Shown here one piece after another: positions 59,495-64,000 of a stretch of 64,000 bases of DNA. Position numbers and translations under genes: made by a program. The notes beneath the pieces were generated by a model. That model did not search any database, was not told the origin of the DNA, and saw only the letters and a program-made list of their open reading frames with translations. This stretch comes from Flectonema sp. DT1601 (lineage: Eukaryota > Euglenozoa > Diplonemea > Diplonemida > Diplonemidae), in the NCBI GenBank assembly GCA_964019425.1, contig OZ025863.1:379501-443500 (forward strand). The letters run 5' to 3'. Position 1 is the stretch's first letter. Every line of letters starts with the position of its first letter.

Positions 59495-59805
59495 TTTTGA
59501 CAATCAATCAAAATGATTAACAACTACAAATATTGTTTCAGTAAAGTACTTTGATATTAATTTGGTTTTTAATATCTAAAGTTGTTACTGTTTTTTACAT
59601 TGTCAAAGTTTCACCCCCCCATCGCAATTCAATTGTTTTTTTGACAATCAATCAAAATGATTAACAACTACAAATATTGTTTCAGTGAAGTACTTTGATA
59701 TTAATTTGGTTTTTAATACCTAAAGTTGTTACTGTTTTTTACATTGTCAAAGTTTCACCCCTCATCGCAATTCAATTGTTTTTTTTGACAATCAATCAAA
59801 ATGAA
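59495..59805 (+). repeat. 144-bp tandem repeat, 2.1 copies, with inverted ends
   Basis: Units start at 59498, 59642 and 59786 (TGACAATCAATCAAAATGA). Within each, TTTGACAAT at the start is complementary to ATTGTCAAA about 110 bases later, with AACAAC/GTTGTT just inside, so the unit looks like a short palindromic-ended element. A diverged relative lies at 62936-63034. Confidence 0.7.
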
Positions 59806-59894
59806 AAAAAAAAAAAACTTGCAGTATTCTGATGACTCACAATTCGAAGATAAGTTAGAAAAAAAAAAAGTTGATTAGAGTGTTTTTTACTGTT

Positions 59895-59990
59895 AACCAG
59901 TAGATACCAGGGGACTAGAACCAACGGGAGTTCCTCTCGTACTACCCCGTATTACTGTCGACATACACCGCCCCGAGGGGGTCTCTCTCC
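59895..59990 (-). pseudogene. 28S rRNA fragment, copy 2 (sarcin-ricin loop region)
   Basis: The minus strand carries AGTACGAGAGGAAC (59930-59943), the universal sarcin-ricin loop of eukaryotic large-subunit rRNA, followed by CTAGTCCCCTGGTATCTAC, as in the other copy. It lacks the upstream GGGAACGTGAGC block and has small insertions relative to copy 1. It is a degenerate fragment, not a full rRNA gene. Confidence 0.7.
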
Positions 59991-60004
59991 ATCAGAAACC
60001 CTAT

Positions 60005-60162
60005 TTAAGCAGATTAGTCTACACGGCACTGTCCGATTGGACAACCGTAGATACCAGGGGACTAGAAAGGGGAGTTCCTCTCGTACTACCTGTCGACATA
60101 CACCGCCCCGAGGGGGGTGGTGTCTCACGACGGTCTAAATCCAGCTCACGTTCCCTGTTAGT
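60005..60162 (-). pseudogene. 28S rRNA fragment, copy 1 (domain V/VI junction to sarcin-ricin loop)
   Basis: On the minus strand it reads GGGAACGTGAGCTGGATTTA, then GACCGTCGTGAGAC, a GC-rich hairpin, AGTACGAGAGGAAC (60074-60087), CCTGGTATCTACGG and TTGTCCAATCGGACAGTGCCG. This is the order found in eukaryotic 28S rRNA. The segment between GTGAGAC and the loop differs from the usual sequence, and homology fades beyond both ends. It is either an rDNA fragment inserted here or a piece of a split rRNA; a pseudogene is more likely because a second, shorter copy lies beside it. Confidence 0.75.
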
Positions 60163-60431
60163 AACATTATCTGTATCGTGAATTACTATTTTTTTTTTTG
60201 TTAAATTTTTGATACCCGTATGCCCACCGAACACCCCTATTGCAAAGTCTTTCGAGAGCAAAGCGACCTTCTTCAATTATCACTCGCAGCGAAGTAGATC
60301 TGCTCCACTGGTAGTGTGCTACGAACCAGAAATAAGTTATATTTTATTTCTTTGATAGTTTTTTTTTTTTTAATTTTCTTTTTAATATTTATTTGCTTTT
60401 TTGAAGTGTGAAGGAATACTATTTTAAGCTG

Positions 60432-60476
60432 TAACGGGCTACAGGGCGTGGAGCTCAACCTGTAGTACGTGGCCCC
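60432..60476. ncRNA. Candidate structured element near the rRNA fragments
   Basis: GGGCTACAGG (from about 60437) pairs with CCTGTAG plus a displaced GGCCC about 15-30 bases later, forming a GC-rich hairpin in otherwise AT-rich DNA. It lies about 270 bases from the 28S fragments and may be another rDNA-derived piece. I cannot match it to a specific rRNA region. Confidence 0.25.
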
Positions 60477-62287
60477 CGAATCCCCATTTTCGACAGCACA
60501 TATGGGATTTTTTATCGATACCAATTGCTGATTTCTTATATTGCAACCAGGTTTGGCCGAACCCTATTCTCGTTTTTGCCAGTTTCAAGGTTGCTTTCCA
60601 TTTAATATTAGTATCAAGTTACCCCCCCTATTAAATTAGAGTACTTTCTCTCTCTCTCTCTCTCTTTCTCTCTCTGACATCTGATGCAGTTCATAGCAAT
60701 TTTTTAAATTAATTATCTTTTTTTTTCTAAAAACGAGGAGGAATATCTCTTTTTGCTCCCCTCTCTCATTGTCTGTTTAGAACGAACAATTTCTGTAGAT
60801 AATTCTTCAGAGCTTGGCTCGTTTTTTGGACAAGAAGGGTTTTTTTTTTTTTTTTTGTGTGCTTTCTTCAGTTTCTATCTGAGAAATGCTAACTGCAGCC
60901 GATAATAATAAAATAACAGAGGGTCCCCCTATCAGTGCAATTTCTGATTTTTTTTTTTTTTTTTTTTTTTAAAGGTACCTAATAACGATAACAAAAAAGC
61001 AAGGACTCGCGTCCCCTTTTATTTTGTTTGTCCAGTTCTTTTTTTTTTCTCTCTTTTTGTCAGCCTTCAGACCCGTTCAAATCAGTACACGTTACGGGAT
61101 AATTATTTTTATTGAGTTTATTGGGAGTGGAATTAGTAGACCTGCGATGTGAACTGTCTTAAGAGATTGTGTTCATTATATCTAACTGGTATTTCTTTTT
61201 TTTTTTTTTGGAAATTCTTCGTATGCTATTTTTTTTTTTTGTGCGCTATATTTTTGTATGTCTTTTCGTAGTGTGCTCTCTTTTTTTTTATTAGTTTTGC
61301 TTCGAGCCATGCTTTCTCTGACAACGTTGTATGTAATGTGTGGCTTTTTTTTTTTTTTTTTTTTTTTTTTTTCTCTTTCGTATGCTGCCTATCTATTGTT
61401 AGCAACTACGTTGTTTTGCGTTTGCTTAGATGTGATGGCTTTTTAATCTTAAACACCTCTTTTTTTTTGTACTGCATTTTGCTCTGTTTTTTTTTTTTTT
61501 CTTTCTTTACAGTTTGCAGTTGCATCAAATAATTTATTTTCATTTATCTCTTTTACTGGAGTATTAATGCAATTATATCAAAAAATAACTTAGCCAGTAC
61601 GAAAAAAAAAAATAATTATGAAAATGCTATCAACTCTGGTTGAGAGACGACATGCCGCCATTAGTTAGTTTTCTTTTTTATTTATTTTTTTTTTTTTTTT
61701 TGTACTGCAACAACCAAAAAAAAAAAAAAAAAAAAAAATTCAATTATATAACATTATAACAAAACTTTTTTTTGTTTTTTCCCCTCTACTTTTTTTTTCC
61801 AATCATGGTTGGGGAGAGAGAGGTGAGCAAAATTATATTATGCATGGGTTTTTTATTTATAGTAAATTATAAACGTGTTTTTATGTGATAGTGTGTTGAG
61901 ATACTACAAGCAGGTGAGTTACGGCCCTCTGGGTATCTAAACCACTATTTTTTTATTTATTTTTTTTTTTTTTAATCGTTCATGTAACTCTCTCTCTCCC
62001 TCAACAACTACTTGCGAGTAGAGTACGTGTAACCAGTTTTTACAGAGTCAGCAATGGTGGCTTTACCAACTGATTATTTATATTTCCTTTTATTTTTTTG
62101 GAAGCAGAAAACTTGATCATGAAGCTTTGCTCATGGCGTGTTATTTAAGACGCACATGTGATTTCAAAGGAATGTCAGTGAAATAGCAGCCTTGATCGTG
62201 ATAAACCTAATGTAACCAAAAAAATAAAAATGAAGGGTAGAATGTATTTTTCGAAGATAACATGTCAATTAGGAACGGTCTCGCATC

Positions 62288-62323
<36 letters not shown>

Positions 62324-64000
62324 TCGAAAGAAAAAAAAGTACATTCCTGTACCAAAAGTTACAGGTAGAAAACATATAGAAAGGTGACACGGATGATGAG
62401 TTTTTTTTTTATAATAGCATCCCCACTGTGGATTTTTGCCTTATTATTATTAACATCTTTACTCAAAATCCGCCAATGCCGCCAACCTTGTGCAACCTAC
62501 TCATGTTTTCTAACTGAATTCTGGATAAGACTACTTTAATTTTATTTTAAAGTGAGTGCTCCGTGTTAGTAGTGTAAGCAAGCTTCATTTTTTTAAAAAA
62601 AAAAAAAAAAAAAAAAAGGAATTTATTAATTTTTTTTGACAAGTAGTTTTCCGCTAGTTTTGGTTTTCCCAGACGCTCACTTCTATTTAAAAAAGAGTGT
62701 GAGTACATTATAACGTAAAGTATTTACGTCAATAGCAGAGTGTTCACCTATGCTAACATTACTTTTAGTCAACATGTATCATAGCTGACGTTTTTATTTT
62801 AGTTAACTTTTTTTTTTTTTTTCATAAATGTAGTTAAGCATTTCAATGCCGCTATGCGATGCTGTGGTCCTCGAATTACCAGATTTGACAATGTCTTCTG
62901 GTCGATAAGACAATTTTTTTTTATTTTTTTTTTTATACAAATATTACTTCAGTGAAAGTTCTTTGATATTAATTTTTTTTTTTTTTTTTTTAAATACCTA
63001 AAGAGTTGTTACTGTTTTTACATTGTCAAAAATCCCATGCGAGTATTTTACGTCACTTGCAGAGTGTATACCTACAGTCAACTGTATCTATGAATAATCG
63101 TTATGTTGTTTATGATACAATACATTTGTATTTTATGTACACAATCGAACAGTGAAGCCCTCCTATGCGATGCTGTAGTAGAACATGTGTTTGAAAAACT
63201 GTTCCATTCATTGTTCCGAATTAATAACTTGGAACGAAGTGGAATCAGCTTTTTGTTTTTGTTTTGTTTTTGTTTTGTTTTAACATTTTTTTTAATTATT
63301 TTTTTATAATAAAAAGACATCACGTGTAATTATTCATTGTAGGTTAGGACACTTGTTAGGTGGAATCGACCTTTTGATGTTACGTTGTTAGGGATGTGCT
63401 TCCGTAGTTTTAGCAGCCCCATTTTCATTAAGTGTTTTGTCAAAATTTCTATTTTTTTTTTCCCCGGATTCGTTGTGATATTATTATTATTTTAAAGATT
63501 TTTTTTTTTTTTTTTTCAATTATTTTATTCACTTGACAATTTTGTGTCATGTGATTGGATACTGACTCTCTTCGTTGATTTTTTTTTTTTTTTTTTTTTT
63601 TGTTTAGCTGTTTTCCCCCCTCCCCATGCTGATTCACGTCTAATTTTGTTACGTGTTAGCCTTGATTTATTTATCCAAGTCCCTTCTGTTGTCACAGCAA
63701 GTTAGTTAGTTTAGCTCACCGGCATTTCCCTTTGGAAGGTACCTGTTGCAGTTACTGTTGGGGGCAGTTGTTACTTGTTTTCTTTGAACAGTTTTTGTAT
63801 AAACTCGTTTTTTGTGTGTTTTTTATGACCACATCAGAACTTCACAAAAAAAGTGTGAAAAAAAATATATATTTATTTTTTTCTTTTTAAACTTTTCCTC
63901 TCTCATTAATTCCGATTGAAATTTTTTTCAAAGGATGACTGTTTCCTTATATTTTTTGTTTTGTTTTTGCACCGACGAAGTCGGAGAAGAAACTATTCAG

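Larger units (their letters stand above)
57837..64000. other. Gene-free terminal region, 6.2 kb
   Basis: I find no protein-coding gene. The region holds homopolymer runs, two partly similar ~150-bp segments (about 58490-58570 and 58640-58700, sharing GTCACAC and TAAGAAATAA), dispersed repeats (59271-59350), a 144-bp tandem repeat, 28S rRNA fragments, a CT microsatellite (60648-60675) and a diverged relative of the 144-bp unit (62936-63034). The last bases, CCGACGAAGTCGGAGAAG... to CTATTCAG, are an inverted copy of 58545-58575 and end in an acceptor-like CAG at the window edge. Confidence 0.6.

Noticed and set aside
1-64000. Retroelements, LTRs or virus-derived genes
   Set aside because: No reverse transcriptase, integrase, capsid or long terminal repeats were recognised on either strand; the only mobile-element evidence is the TIR element and short dispersed repeats.
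1-64000. A spliced-leader RNA gene
   Set aside because: No leader-plus-donor sequence of a known type was recognised; trans-splicing remains an inference from acceptor placement and strand bias.

Overview
The window comes from a unicellular eukaryote, not a bacterium. Evidence: GT-AG introns that restore reading frames, N-terminal myristoylation and C-terminal prenylation signals, GPI-anchor signals, RING fingers, and eukaryote-type 28S rRNA fragments. Intergenic DNA is AT-rich and packed with poly(T) and poly(A) runs of 15-35 bases. Every gene I can support (13 loci plus one broken copy) lies on the + strand, and most are preceded by a CAG/TAG acceptor-like site shortly before the ATG. That fits either 5'-UTR introns or spliced-leader trans-splicing of a polycistronic transcript (known in Euglenozoa, for example). 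The homopolymer load also recalls some Rhizaria. I do not assign a lineage.

Layout. 1-256: 3' end of an unidentified gene. 439-1611: membrane-anchored prolyl-4-hydroxylase-like oxygenase with four EF-hand loops. 1612-4799: gene-free, with a TIR-bearing DNA element (3405-4118) and dispersed repeats. 4800-5402: acylated small protein. 6145-6936: triplicated 256-bp repeat. 7017-9869: a PurH-type IMP-cyclohydrolase domain fused to nine 46-residue repeats. 10598-11449: probable mitochondrial membrane protein with one intron. 12008-12631: AMMECR1 family. 13476-16004 and 16622-17842: two RING paralogues sharing an unusual Asp zinc ligand, one with FG/Ser repeats, the other with TPR-like repeats and a CaaX box. 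17843-20881: gene-free, with two strong hairpins. 20882-21331: small unknown gene.

21606-51361: the centrepiece, three tandem paralogous surface proteins, each with a signal peptide and three von Willebrand A (vWA) domains. Copy A (1575 aa) has a short PTPE stalk and a GPI-type tail. Copy B (4620 aa) has the same ends but a stalk of about 3170 residues made of nested minisatellites. Copy C (2076 aa after removing three introns) has a chitobiase-type domain, SEA-like repeats, a transmembrane helix and a cytoplasmic Tudor/SH3-like domain. A and B have lost metal-site (MIDAS) residues in vWA1 and vWA3, while C keeps them. A truncated copy of the small gene lies between A and B, so the duplication unit included it.

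54566-57836: a receptor-type class III cyclase homologue whose first exon (54566-54644) joins in frame to 55489; its catalytic residues look lost. 57837-64000: gene-free, with tandem and dispersed repeats and two minus-strand fragments of 28S rRNA around the sarcin-ricin loop.

The vWA cluster and the cyclase-like receptor both face outward and may serve adhesion and sensing. No pathway links the other genes. All identifications are from reading the sequence; no database search was run.
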